Source of the DNA: Spirodela intermedia
Taxonomy: Eukaryota; Streptophyta; Magnoliopsida; Alismatales; Araceae
Reading direction: 5' to 3'
Length of the DNA: 64,000 nt
Assembly (NCBI GenBank): GCA_902729315.2
Contig: LR746272.1
Location: 1,929,035 to 1,993,034, forward strand
The notes under the pieces are model-generated. The model made no database searches, was not told where the DNA came from, and saw only the letters and a program-made list of their open reading frames with translations. Positions 35,343 to 48,306 of the stretch are shown piece by piece (the first letter of the stretch is position 1; each line of letters starts with the position of its first letter). Made by a program: the position numbers and the translations under genes.

Positions 35343-38040
35343 GCATCCATCATCAGTGATCTCATCCTCTACGGTGAAGTTAAGTCGTCAACCACCTTCG
35401 AGGAGTCCAACTCTTGAGCGTGGAGGCAAAATGGGGAGGCCCGGCCCGGATAAAGCTTTTAAATGGGCATCATCGTACAATGGGCTCTGGGCCGGGAACC
35501 CCATGAAACCCGGGGAACCGAGCTTGGGCCAGCCCAGAAAGGCCTTAGCCAATTTTAAGCAAAACAAATATGATTGAAGCATATTGATCATAAGCTTGAT
35601 ATGAAGGCCAACTTGTGACAATGGTCAAATCTAGGTTAAAACTTCCTCATTGATAAACCACCTTAAAGAAACTAAAACAATACCCTACTTCTCCAATCCC
35701 TCAAGAAGCTGAAGTTTGCTGACCCTTTAAGATGTGACCAATTGGGCATGTTGATAGTCTTAATGCACATTATCTTCATAAAGGGGAATGAAACATGGAT
35801 TCAAGGTTAATATCAACTATCATGAGCTCAATCTCAGCCAAATTCAATGTGCCCAAACTTGGGGAACTAGACAACGAGTTATAGATGCTTTAGATGTTAA
35901 TTCTACAAATTGAACATAACACATGAAAACCAAAAACATGTATATGTAAGCAAGCTACCATAGCTCATCATAGTTTGGCCTTTTACCAATCTAAGAACAA
36001 TGAAGAGTGGATCATTGTTCAAAGTTTTCTTGAATTGTGCTACATGACAACTCAGTGTAAATGTTTTGAGTCAAATAAATTACTAAATTAAAATTTAACT
36101 TATATGTGAAGAATGTTCAATAAAAATAAAAGGGTCATTCTTTGATGAAAAATAAAAAAATGGATTATTTTTATCATGCTAAAAACACAAGTTGTTGAGT
36201 TAACAATACATAAAAAACTAAACTAATTGTGCATGATGAAGATTTAATGTCATTAAAAAATAAGTCAGCACTATTTATCTCAATAACCTTGCTAGAGGAT
36301 AAGTCTTATCAATAGCTTTTAGATGCCATCACATAGGCAAACATTTTGTACAAACTTGAATTAGCCATCATGGAAGAAATGTTAACAGATTTTGATCATA
36401 AGGAGAGCAAAGCAAATGAAGTGGTCAAAGCTTCATGTTAGCTCTTTTCATGTTGTGGTGCATGTTCATAACGTTGATTAAAGACTTTGGAGAAAATGGG
36501 GAAAACATATGCAATTATTTACATAAATAATCATTCTCATCTAAGCTTTATAAGACATTCTAGATGATGAAGTGAGTTGTTCATAAAAAATAACAATATA
36601 TAAAAAGTAATAATTTTTTTTGTTGGAGTTGAAGTGACTAAGTAAAGTACTAAAATGGGGGGGGGGGAGTGAATTAGTTTTCTACATTTTCTTCTGATTT
36701 TATGGCTACGTAAATGTGTTGACATATATTCTAATAGTGTCTATTCAATCTATATGTAAATGGGCCTAAAGCTCTTCCCTTTGTCACATAGTTACTCTAA
36801 TCTCTCTTTCTCACTAGCAATAATGATGGACACATATATCTTTATAACTAATTATTATTATTTAATTCTAGAACTATAGTTGACCTTATAGGCTCAACTC
36901 TTTTAAATAGTATTATTTGATCTCTGCAACAATCTTACCTCTCACAAACTAGTATTGACTCACAACATCATATGCTTAAGTTAATATATACTTCTATTTA
37001 AAGAACACTTTTTACATATAAATTATAACTTTCAACACTTCATGCTTTAGTCTTATCTTCTCTCCACTCACCACTTAAGTTATGTTAGGGCTTAGTAGAG
37101 AGAGACAATATTCAATTAATTTGTTTGATCTGTCAAATACTCTAGATGATTAAGTAAGATGAAGCTTTTACTGTAAATAATCAAGTATAACTTTTTCTTG
37201 AACATTGAGTTTTGGTTATTCTTAGCTCTTTCTTATTATATTTCACTATATCTTTGTCATTTCAGCACATGAAAGTAGTTATATTAATTTAAAAAACTTT
37301 TTATTACTCTAATGGTGCTCTAGTGACCTTCAACTACTTTTTAGTTTTGGAATGCAAAACATTATAGCCTTAAGATATAGTGATGTCTTGAACTTTGAGT
37401 ACACAATTAACTATGTCAACACTATAATGATGTCTCATATATATTCTAAAAAAAACAAAGTCTCAAATGAGATTCAAATGTGATGCATGAGCACTATGAA
37501 TACATAAATATTAGTATAGAAAATATATAAAAAAATAAAGATGCATAAAGATAAATATAACTCAAACTCAAGAAGCAAGCTATGTGAAAGTGAAAACATG
37601 ATGACTGGAATTATTCAAATTAAATTATAGGCAAAATTTGAAATCAAGAACATTGTAGCAATAATGTTGGTTAGATAATAAGAGTGAAAATACATGATTA
37701 GTGCTTGAAACAAGACAAACTTAAGTCTTACATAGTAGTTGAGTTAGATTGCTTGTATAGGGTAAAAATAATAATGAAGAAAGTGTTCACCATGTAATCT
37801 ACATGATGACAAATCAGAATCTTAAGTGGAAAAGAAAAAGCGACAATTGAAATGTCATTTATCTCCAAAAAAATATTTATAGATTTTCTGTAAATTATTT
37901 GCATATTTTGAACCATAGAAAAATTAAAGGCAAGTATCATACATTTTGGATAGTAATATGTAATTAGAGTTTATAGACAAAATGACAAGTTCAATAATAT
38001 TGTCCTAGCTCGACTTTGAAGATAAAGACGTATGTTCATC
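35343..38040. other. E2 upstream region and AT-rich geneless DNA
   Basis: The first 250 bp hold the E2 promoter and leader. From about 35.6 kb the sequence becomes AT-rich with short, stop-filled frames on both strands. A G-run lies near 36656-36668. I recognise no gene, RNA or clear transposon termini. Confidence 0.6.
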
Positions 38041-38047
38041 AATTGGG

Positions 38048-39510
38048 GATTGATAAGTCTTCATTATCATGAGTTAATAATTAGTAAATAATATAGTTTT
38101 AGCCTTAACTCATGATAAATAAATTTATATTTATGTTAAATTCTGAAAAGTAGTTTTTAGTTGATTAACGTGAATTTTTGGCTAATTATGTGATTTTTTT
38201 TATGAATTTATATAATTTGTATAATTCTATTTTTGAGATAAATAAAGAAAAAGAAATTAAAATAAAAAAAGAGTAAAAAGTGGGGACCCGTCGGCCAACC
38301 GGGCTTGTAAGCATGTTGGAAGCGCAGTCGAGGGGAGCTGCAAGCAAGGGCTCAAGTGGCTAGGACTAATAGAGGCACATGTATGCCACTCTCCTTCCAC
38401 GTCACTGGTGGCCAGTTAGTTGTAGGACAAAGAGTAGTCGTACACACGAGAGAAATAGACTAATTACTTGCAAATGTGATATTACTATATATTCGTTCAA
38501 AACTTCGACGCACAAGTGATATGGAACTAAACTTGTATCATACTTTCCTCCGAAAGGCTTTGAAGATTTTAATAACTAAATTACCCCTTAGTTATAATAG
38601 AGATATACTATGATAACGTCACTTGATAAGGGTATTAGAGTACTTATTTCAATCTCTCTCATGCAGGCGGGCAACCGGCACGGGTTGAAATCCTCTCAGA
38701 GTCAAAACTCGTATTTTTATCTAATTATCGCGACTTTCCTACAGATTAACAGTGAATGATTAAGTCACCAAAATCATTTGATCATCGGTAAAAATCTTGT
38801 CAATGTGATTCACGGAGCATTATTACTAAAATTGTTGAACGATTCGCGATAAAAAGATCACGAATCTATTGATTAAATCATCTCCGATTGATCGACGAAT
38901 AAGTCGTTATAAAAAAGAGGACGATATGCCGGAAGACAAGTCGCCACCTCTTGAGAGCTTACTAGATGTGATGAAGAGCCTCCTCTTACCACACAAACAT
39001 GAGGATGAAGCTTCTTAACATGCGCCCCACCTTCATCCAGCTCCTCTCTATTGGGTGACGGCCACTAAAGTGCCACAAAGTTACTGTTTTTCTGCTCCGC
39101 GGGGTGACAGCCGCCAGAGATGATTCGGCGACCTATTTCATTGATATCTAGACTTCGCAAGGAGATTTAGAGATTGCCCACATTATCCTTGTCCAAGAAG
39201 AGACTTTGAGGCTATGGACATTGCACGACGATCCTTCCGAATGCTCAAGATTCTAGTGCATTATCGACACATCGCTGTCACGACGTCAGAATTCTATTTT
39301 TTTATTTTTAACTTAATTTTTACTTCATTTAGTGATAAGTGTGATTTAAATTTATTAAACTATACTTCATTCAATTACGATTATTCTGGCTTTTACAAAT
39401 CTTAATTTGATCAATTAAATCGTCTGTAATCGCTTACGTAAGAATCGTTGAGCAGAATTTTATTTTCGCCCCATTTGTGTTTGTTGAGTGTTGATATTCG
39501 CCGAGCACCC
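38048..39510 (+). mobile_element. Possible LTR-derived island (solo LTR candidate)
   Basis: Within AT-rich DNA, this stretch has GC-richer parts (38281-38420, 38930-39260), a possible TATA motif (TTATAAAAAAGAGG near 38914) followed by a mixed-composition transcribed-looking region, a TG-type start near 38051 and a CA near 39508. No target duplication, primer-binding site or coding domain was found, so this is a weak suggestion. Confidence 0.25.
38064..38118. repeat. Perfect 14-bp inverted repeat (potential hairpin)
   Basis: TTATCATGAGTTAA at 38064-38077 and its exact reverse complement at 38105-38118, with a 27-bp spacer, can form a stem-loop. It lies 16 bp inside a possible LTR-like start (TGATAAG at 38051). 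Confidence 0.75.
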
Positions 39511-41673
39511 TTTTTCCTTTTTTTGTAAATTTTAAATATATTTCATCTTTATTTCTTAGTATAAAATTTATAAAAAAATTGTATTATTTGAAAAAATTCT
39601 GAAAATTACTTAATATTATATTACATCTTTGTGATCGACTTGGAAAATTATCACTATTTTAAGAAGTTTTATTAAATTATAATTGATATATTTGTTCAGA
39701 AATACTAAATATATGAAAATTAATATTTTCTAATTTTATAAATTTTAAATTTACGTGATTTACTATACAACAACTAAGTCACGTCACAGATCTCCATACA
39801 CAAATGTCAAGGATGACACACATGATTTGTAAGACCCAAGCTAAAGTATGATTGAATGATAAAAGCACGTATTTTAAATGTAATAGGTCGTTAGCATAAA
39901 AAATGGACTAAAGCCAAGTCAAATTATTTCTTTTGAGTATGAATCCAATAGTCATATGATTCTACAAAGTATCATCAATATCTAATTTGAATATTTATCA
40001 ATCATATTTAACTTGTGATCAGTCATGATGTATATAGATGGTTCAATAAATTATTCAATAAGTCACTCAATAATAATCCATAAATAAATTTTAATTATAT
40101 GTGTAAAAATAAAATATACATGTTTTAAGTAATATTTTGTAGACAAATTTCAAACTTTGAAGTATTTTACAAGAACCAATAATGACAATTGAAAAGACAA
40201 AGAACTCATTTGTAACTCAAAGACTTTAAAAGGGCCAATACCTAATTAGCTTAGTATTTTTATATTATGTTGGACATATATCCCTTTTTGTATTGTTTAA
40301 TACTATTGAACAGTATCCCAAGATAATATGTATTGATTTTGGAATAAAAAATCTACACATGATAAGATATTTGTCAACTGAGTCAAACCTTTGATAAGGG
40401 AGCCAATCCTCTAATCGTTTGTTTTGTATTGTTTCAAGATTCATTGAGAAAATACTAAGAGGTTGATTGCTGCTTTAATTTAAAGTCTATTAGTTTCAAA
40501 ATCTTAGTTTTCTTCTTATCATTATGAAACTAGAGTTAGGCTTTTTGTAAAAACTTGAAATAAGAGAAAAAAGGTTTTCAGCTACTATGAACTATTGTTC
40601 CAACCTCTAAGTACCTTGAAATTAGATGTCATAAACCCTAAAAAATAACTAATGTTGAATACTTGGGATAAGATAAGAACAATACAAATTAAAGAAAGGG
40701 CCGTAAGGAAAGTAGATGTCTACATGCCTCATACTTTTGTAAAATGTTGCTTAATTTGTGTGTGATTTTCTTGGCTCATCATACATCTCTCCTCAATCAA
40801 CCCATTCTGCATCTAGTCCAACTCAGCTCACCCTCTTAACTAATTAATGTGGTCAATTGAGATGTATACTAGCCATGCATGCCATTGTGCTCTGTCATGC
40901 TCTTTCACTTAATATCACCACCTTGATCATGTTGCAACCTTTATAATTGTTGCATTTATACCCCATGGCATATGCTTAAATAGAGAGGGATGATGGAAGG
41001 AAGAAAGGGATGTGGTGATTACAAAAACAAGGGGATACCTTTTTTTTTATATGATGTTTTAGCTCTTTATCTAGTGATGAGTGACTTGGTACCATCAATC
41101 TTAACTTGAAAATTTAATCTATTTGGATTAAGGGCTTTATATCATGTCATTTTGTTTCTTTAGCGCCAAGAGGTGAGCACAAAATTTTAGGCACTTGGAA
41201 GCCCCTTCTTATTTACAACCATCAATTGACAACTTTTAACCTCCTTTCATGGCACATGAAGAAAATTAAGATATTGAACAGAGAACTCCATATGTTAGAA
41301 TTTCTATCAAATTTAAGCCAATTTTCACCAACTACATGTAATTGGCTTCAGAAACCTTAGAAAATAAATTGATCTCACAATGAAGGTCATACCTCATGAT
41401 TCTAGATGACAAGGGCCAATACAATATTGAGGCTTGACTTGAATGCAATGCAAACTTATTGAAGATGATTTTATTTTGTCGTTGAGGTTCAATGCAAATC
41501 CGTAATTTAATGGATGTTAAGAATTTTCTTGGCTTCTTATAAATCTTAACTTGATCCACACTTGAGAATTCTTTGTTATATTTCGGAATTTTAGATAATA
41601 TTGCCATCAAATTGTTATTGAAGTGAATTAAACAAGAGGCTGTCTGAACACAGCAACCGTTGCTACACCTATC

Positions 41674-41722
<49 letters not shown>

Positions 41723-43072
41723 TGAGTAGAACATTTCGAACCGTACCAAGTCCCGACCTCTGAACATCATTTGGACAAGGCTTGGGCCTCCCACAATTGT
41801 GGCCGGATTTCAATCCCAAGTAAAAATTGGGCTAGGCCTTTTTTAGTTGTCTCTTTCAAATTATAATGTTTTCTGACAAAAAGGGAAACGTCCAATTTTA
41901 TAAATATATAATGTGGGGAATGAATGATGGCTGGATCTGACCCACCACCAAAGATAAGAACAAAAACGTCAAAAAGGAAGATAAATACGTCCATTCGCAA
42001 AAGAAGCGTCACGTGGGCTCAAATTGACCGACAATGATACACCAAGCCCAGGAGCCAGCTCTATCCTACAAGATATTTTCGGAGAACTCTCCAGTTGCCC
42101 CGGCCGCCCCGTTCCGGCGGCTTCTCCACTCTCTACCTCCATCCGGAAGCTAATATCCAGCATAGCGTCCTCGCTCTAGGGCGGCTCCTCCTTCCTCCTC
42201 TCGTTTTTCAAAGACGAGGGCTTGGTTGGGGATGCCTGTGGCATCATGTATTACGAGAGAACGGGTCGACGGTGCCGGTCCTCCGACTATAGCCGAAGGT
42301 GAAGAAGACAAGATGACGAGCATCCTTCGTCTCTCGTACACTTTTCTATTCTCTCTGCGTGCGGTGTCTCCTTTAAACTCCAAAACAGCTTCCTTTCGTT
42401 TTCACCCTCGTGCAGTGCACGAGATCGCCACAGATTCTTCCATCTTTCCGAGTTGGACCAGGATGCCCTACTTCCCCTCAGGGTTGAGTGAAATCCGAGT
42501 GGAGATTAGTTAAATTTGCTTGAATCCCTGCTCAGTCATGCTTCATTTGCAACTCGGGTTAAACAACATTCACCGTGGTGGAACAGACGCGATCTCCTCT
42601 CGCGCCTCTTGGCCCGCTCCACCGTCCCCACTCTCCCGCCTCCCCCTTGGACTCGGGCGAATGCCGAGCGAAAAGGCGCACTGGTTTGGGACCTATTCCG
42701 ATGACTATGGCTCCCCACCCTACTCTAATTCAATTGATTCTTTTCCCCGCTACAAACTACCCAGCTCCCGCGGGGCCCTCCATCCCCCAGTAGTACCTCC
42801 CCCCTTCACGGCTCCCCCCTTCCAATGTTTCCTCTAGGCAAATTATTGAACTTGATCGAGATGTTTAGCAAGTCTGACGCGTCCGGTTAACGGAAGTTGT
42901 TCGCATGAGAGGCAAGGGGACAGATTAGACCAGACCCGTCGCCTCTGTCGTCAGGATGGGTGAGCCTACGGAAAGATCCGCATCTGACGCTACCAATATA
43001 TATGAACTCTGAAGAGATTGTCTGTCTCCCAAGGAAACGCAGTAGAATTCGAGGTGAAGAGAGATTTCCCGC
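39511..43072. other. AT-rich geneless DNA and CXE upstream region
   Basis: From 39.5 to 42.0 kb the DNA is AT-rich with no recognisable frame. A GA microsatellite lies at 41677-41719. From 42.05 to 42.85 kb the composition is GC-richer, but the frames there match nothing I know and change phase repeatedly. A TATATAT motif at 42997-43003 sits 70 bp before the CXE start and may be its TATA box. Confidence 0.5.
41677..41719. repeat. (GA)n microsatellite
   Basis: Pure GA dinucleotide run in AT-rich DNA. Confidence 0.95.
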
Positions 43073-44098
43073 ATGAGGAGGAGGACGGGGGCCGTGCCTG
43101 TAGGTGAGCTGAGGCTGAGCCTCCGCGCCGCCGAAGCCCCCCAACACCAACGCTGCTCCGTCGTCGTCGAGGAGATCGAAGGGCTCCTCCGTGTTTACAA
43201 GGATGGACACGTCGAGAGGTTCCCGGTCGTCCCCGAGGTCCCATGCACGTGGTTGCCGGAGCTGGAAGTGATCTCCGGGGACGTCGTCATCGACCCTTCA
43301 ACGCGCGTGTGGGCGCGCCTCTACGCGCCGATCGCCCCCCCTCGTGGGAAGCTCCCCGCCCTGGTGTACTTCCACGGTGGAGGATTCTGTGTCGGCTCCG
43401 CCGCTTGGAGATGCTACCACGAGTTTCTAGCCAAGGTCGCCTCCCGCGCGGGCTGCCTGATCATGTCGGTCAACTACCGGCTCTCCCCTGAGAACCCCCT
43501 TCCGGCCGCCTTCGACGACGGCATCGCCGCCGTGAAGTGGATCCGGCAGCAGGCCATCCACGGCCAGGAACGGATTCGATGGTGGTGGAGCCGCTGCGAC
43601 TTCGCAAGGGTCTTCCTCGGCGGGGACAGCGCAGGGGCAACCATCACCCACAACGTGTCCTTGCAGATCGGATCGAGACTAAGGGGAGTCGTCCTGATAC
43701 AACCCTTCTTCGGGGGAGAGGCGAGGACTTCGTCGGAAAGCATGGCGGTGCCGCCGGGGTCCGCACTCAACCTGGCGGCCTCCGACGCCTACTGGCGCCT
43801 ATCGTTGCCACCGGGAGAGAGCCGCGAGCATCCCTGGTGCAACCCGCTCGCCGGCGGGGCAGCCGCAAGGCTTGCAAGGCTGATGCTGCCCCCTTACCTA
43901 GTGTGCATAGCGGAGACGGACATACTCCGCGACAGAGACATGGACTTCTGTCGGGCGATGAAGAGGGCCGGGAATACCGTGGAGGCCGTGATGCACGCCG
44001 GCGTCGGGCACGCGTTTCAGGTGCTGAACTCCTCCCGCGTGTCGCAGTCGCGGGCGCAGGAGATGATCTCCCAGCTCAGATCCTTCCTCAGAAGATAG
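43073..44098 (+). CDS. Plant carboxylesterase (CXE), alpha/beta hydrolase-3 family
   Basis: Serine hydrolase related to CXE esterases and the gibberellin receptor GID1. A single uninterrupted exon of 341 codons, the normal CXE size. The oxyanion-hole motif HGGG is at residues 101-104 (LVYFHGGGFCVGSA), the nucleophile Ser186 lies in GGDSAGATITHNVS, the acid is Asp283 in AETDILRDRD, and the His313 lies in GVGHAFQVLNS; all four elements are intact, so it should be an active esterase rather than a GID1-type receptor, which lacks the catalytic His. It resembles CXE17-like proteins (WLPELEVISGDVVIDPSTRV). The substrate is unknown. The strongly GC-rich coding sequence contrasts with the AT-rich flanks. 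It is convergent with the TGA gene. Confidence 0.92.
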   Translation: MRRRTGAVPVGELRLSLRAAEAPQHQRCSVVVEEIEGLLRVYKDGHVERFPVVPEVPCTWLPELEVISGDVVIDPSTRVWARLYAPIAPPRGKLPALVYFHGGGFCVGSAAWRCYHEFLAKVASRAGCLIMSVNYRLSPENPLPAAFDDGIAAVKWIRQQAIHGQERIRWWWSRCDFARVFLGGDSAGATITHNVSLQIGSRLRGVVLIQPFFGGEARTSSESMAVPPGSALNLAASDAYWRLSLPPGESREHPWCNPLAGGAAARLARLMLPPYLVCIAETDILRDRDMDFCRAMKRAGNTVEAVMHAGVGHAFQVLNSSRVSQSRAQEMISQLRSFLRR

Positions 44099-45220
44099 AA
44101 AGCACGTTGTTTTGCCTTCTGAATATTCCCCCTCCCCCTCATCTCCCTCTCTCTCTCATTCCTTCTCTTCCATCGGGGTAATGATTGTGAAGGTCGCGTG
44201 GGAAGACGGAGCGAAGAGTTCTTTACAGAAGCCGCCGTGCACATCCCTCCACGGCTGGTCCACTAGCCGTGGCATATTCCCTGAGCTTCTGGCTGTCCTA
44301 ACAAGCTCTTCTTGTCCATATAAAACTCTTTATAATAAAAAGAGGAGGTGGTTTCATTGAGGATTGTCGACATTAGGGCTTCTTTCGAAATTTTGTTGAT
44401 GTGTCAGAGCTGCCCTAACCATGGGTAGATACCTACCTATGGAGTATTTTATCACGGAGGAGAACCGTGCGGACACTCACGCAACACAACATCTCACATG
44501 GAGGACTTTGATCGGTCAAAGAAGAGGCTCTCTTGTCATAAATGTGCTTTACTTTCAGATTATTTCATATTTAGTCAATGAGTTGAAATTAGGAAAGTTC
44601 TAATTTTGAATCATAGGTTGAGAATTGGTCAACATGATTAGTCTGACCGTGTTAACCCTAGCTTAGATCTATACGTATTTTAAAGACCTAAAGCTTTAAA
44701 ATGAGATTGGATAATGACCTCGATGAAGTCTTGGGTCCACATTAATAGGTCTCACTCAATCATATATAATTGGAGCGAAAGAGATGTTGCCACACAAGTG
44801 GCCATAGAATAGTCACATACCATAATCAGAAATAACTTACGACTTAATGCCGTGACATGTATGAGCATAGAAGGCTATACCCATAGTTCCGAAATAACTT
44901 ACGACTTTTTAGAGAAAATCACTCTATTTTTTGAAGCAAATATTAATTTTCACGACCATATGACTCATAATTTGTGGTGTTCAATATGCAGAAGGCCAAT
45001 ATTTAACCTGTGGCCCTTCAGATAGTATATTGAAAACTTTATTAGTTTATGATTTTCCCCCCAGGGATTAATTCAATGATATTGCTTGTCCTTCACTTTC
45101 AACAGAATAAGATATCATCATGCGAAGCCGTTCAATCCCGGCACAATCATCAACGTCAACGGAATACGACAATTCTATTAAACAAGTTGATCGGAGAAAT
45201 GGAAAGGATTGCCCCGATAG

Positions 45221-45261
<41 letters not shown>

Positions 45262-46235
45262 AAAAGATCAGGGATAATTTATAAATGGAGCACGCCAGTT
45301 TAGTGGAAGCTGCCTATGGGTTTGCCTAATCTCCACAAACCACCTGTGCCGTATGGGTAACTGGTGACGACAATCAAAGAACTGTCGACCCTCGTTCAGG
45401 ACGTCGAGGCCACATGATGAACCTTGGCCCTCATTTGCTTTTTATTGAATTTATGATTTCCACTCAATATGTACTAGCCTAAAGGGGCATATTATTAATT
45501 ATGACTCTCTTTTTGCATTCGAAATCATTGAATTTTCCATAAAAGGTATAATTAATTATTTTATTACTATTGATTCAAAGTTTTTAGATTATGCGGGCCC
45601 AGAGATGTCCTTAATCGGATAAAATTCAACCCAGAGGATCGAAGGAAAACATAAAATATCAAATGCTTGTTCAAGTTATAACCCGCATAAACCCCACCTT
45701 AAATTTATTTTCCTGGCCTTTTCTGAACTGAGCTTTCAAGGTACAGATGGGCGGGGAGATAGGAACAAAATTATAGATCTCAGTTTCGGGCCTCTGGGCC
45801 GGGCATCGGGAAATAGTTGGCCCGGCCCACATACTCTCCTCCGTCGAAGCTAAGAAATCCCCGTCAATTCCCAACGACCGCCAAGAGAAACCCGCCTTAC
45901 CTTCTCTTTCCACCTCCCTTGTCAGCGCGAGACAAATCCAGACGATGCCGCAAAGGCGACTGCTAGTTGGCCGCAGCTTTCGGGGTAGGAATCTTTGCCT
46001 GCCCACCACTACCAGGACAAGAAGAAACTCTCGTTTTGCTCCCATACACAAGAACCCGATGTTGACAGGGTTCCACCACTAGAAAGCGCGATCGCATACC
46101 ATCCTGCCCGCGGAGAAGGAAAGATAATAGATGACAAGAAAACATTAGTAAAGATCATAACTCGGTCGTACAGTCTTTCCGGCTCTCACAGAGATTCCTC
46201 CAATGGTGGAGTTTTCAGTATATATAACTCCTGTG
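44099..46235. other. Intergenic region between CXE and TGA genes
   Basis: Holds both 3' flanks. It contains a GA microsatellite at about 45221-45257. No gene or RNA was recognised; the frames near 45.7-46.1 kb lack any known motif and may lie in the TGA 3' UTR. Confidence 0.55.
45221..45257. repeat. (GA)n microsatellite
   Basis: Pure GA dinucleotide run in the CXE-TGA intergenic region. Confidence 0.9.
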
Positions 46236-48218
46236 TTACTCCCTTGGGCGAGCCAGCCACAGCGAGCTGAGTGCGCGGAGGCGCGAGAAGTAATCGTTGA
46301 TCGCCAGCAGAGCGCGGGCCGCCTGCCGCGTCGTCAGTATCCTCTGCATCTGGTGCAGGGTCTGCTGCCGCAGTAAATCAGCCTTCAAGAGCATAAAAAA
46401 CAGGAAACACAAGATGATTTTAGGGTTTACGCCTTGGTTAGAAGCGTGGCCGGAAAGTTTGGTTCCTCGGTATACCTGGCGGAGGAAGTTCTCCAGGGTT
46501 CCAAGCTTGCCCATGGCGAGCGCCATCTGACCCATGTAACTGGCAACGTTATCAGATCCGGGAGCCGGGCAAAGCGATCCTGAAGCAAGCGTCTCCGCAA
46601 GAGACTGCTGAAGAGCCTCCATTCCCTGCGAGAGAGCATCCTCGGCCTGCTGGGAGGACTGCTGGAGACTACACAGCCCCATCAGCTGCTGATCCGTCAA
46701 GGGCTCCACCTGACTCGCCAGTATCTGGAACGACCATCGTCCTCCAGATGAATCCAAGAAAGTGAAGAAGAATGAAGATAGTACGGGGAATCTGGTCGAA
46801 CCTTGAGGAGTTCCGATGACCGGAAGCCTCCCAGCCACATGAAGCACCTCTCGGCTGGAGTCGTCCACATTCCTGAGAGCATGTGGAATATATTGGATTT
46901 GGCTCCGATACTCTTGAGCTTGAAGACCTCGTCATAGTGCGCCATGACTGCATCGACTAGGAGGCTAAGCTCGTTGTCGCTCACATGAGAATTCACCGCG
47001 ATCCGAAGGTCACCAATCTGCCGCTGGTGCTCGTAGAGCCACCTCGAGTATTCCATATCGAACGTTAAGGAGCCTGAAAGGGTTGGAACAAGACCATAAC
47101 GAACATAATTTGAACGAGAAGAAAAAGCAACTTAAAAAACAATGAACACGATCACATACCACTTCCACCAAGTGAATGACCTTGTTCTCCCAAGCAACCG
47201 TTTGCAACAAAAACGCCCTACCAACATTTGACATATACAACAAACAAAAAACCAGTAATTCTTCGCTTCAAAGTTTTCTCGTCAGACGTTCACAAAAGAG
47301 AACGGGCTCACCTGCTGCCGTGCTCGTTGAAGTTCCTGCTCAAGCTGCAGCAGCTTTAAACGACTACTCTCCAGCTGTTGAACATAAGCCTACCCCAAAA
47401 TAACGAATATACTCGTCAAATGGAGCAACGTACATAACCGGAGAACAGCTTCCACATCAGCTACTGAGGATGGACAAAGGAAACATTACGGAGAACGTAG
47501 CAAACAGTAAAAACATGAAAATGACAAGTTAGCGGTTAACGGGTTGCATATGCTACACAGCCGCTCCTTATCACAGACGTTTGAAGATAACTGCTTCTCA
47601 TTCTAAGTAATAAATCAGACTATTATTGAAGTTAAAACAGTGATCCTTCTGCTTTCCAAACCCTCGCCTTACTCAATTCAACCTTCCATAAATTGCTAAC
47701 ATAGTTCATCGCTGCCGCTCAGTTGCTACCACTTCATTGCTAATAACAGAGGGCAGAAAAGGATGGAGACCCATGACAAGCGATTTCGCTTTCTATTGCT
47801 CCATGGTAATTCAATGCCACTAACAAAATATAAGCATCACAAAAAATCTCTATTTCCTCTTTCGTAGTTCCATGTTACCCTTGAATTCAACCAAAGGTTC
47901 TTGATGTGCACACCCTTGAAAGACGAAGAGCCTTTCCAAAATCTCATCAAAGATGGTAATAACTCTCATCGGTATAGGTAAATAGACCACATGGTTCGTA
48001 AGAAAACTTCAGCTCGAAGAACTTCATGGGGTGTTAGCAGCACCTCTCGTCCTGCATCACTCCTGGTCTTGAGTTTCCTTTGTAGTTGCCCATCAACTAG
48101 GAGGAATACCCACGAAATAACAGACTAATTTTGCATAATTCCATTACTCCATTGTTGAAAGAAGAAATGGCTCTTCTTGGTATGCGGAAGTCGAGCTCTA
48201 TTTGAGAGTTTAGGAGAC

Positions 48219-48306
<88 letters not shown>

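Noticed and set aside
42040-42840. GC-richer stretch upstream of CXE with several short frames
   Set aside because: Frames change phase repeatedly, several lack an ATG start, and no motif is recognisable; most likely promoter or decayed sequence.
45671-46051. 126-codon minus-strand frame downstream of the TGA stop
   Set aside because: No domain and no likely start context; probably TGA 3' UTR or flank.
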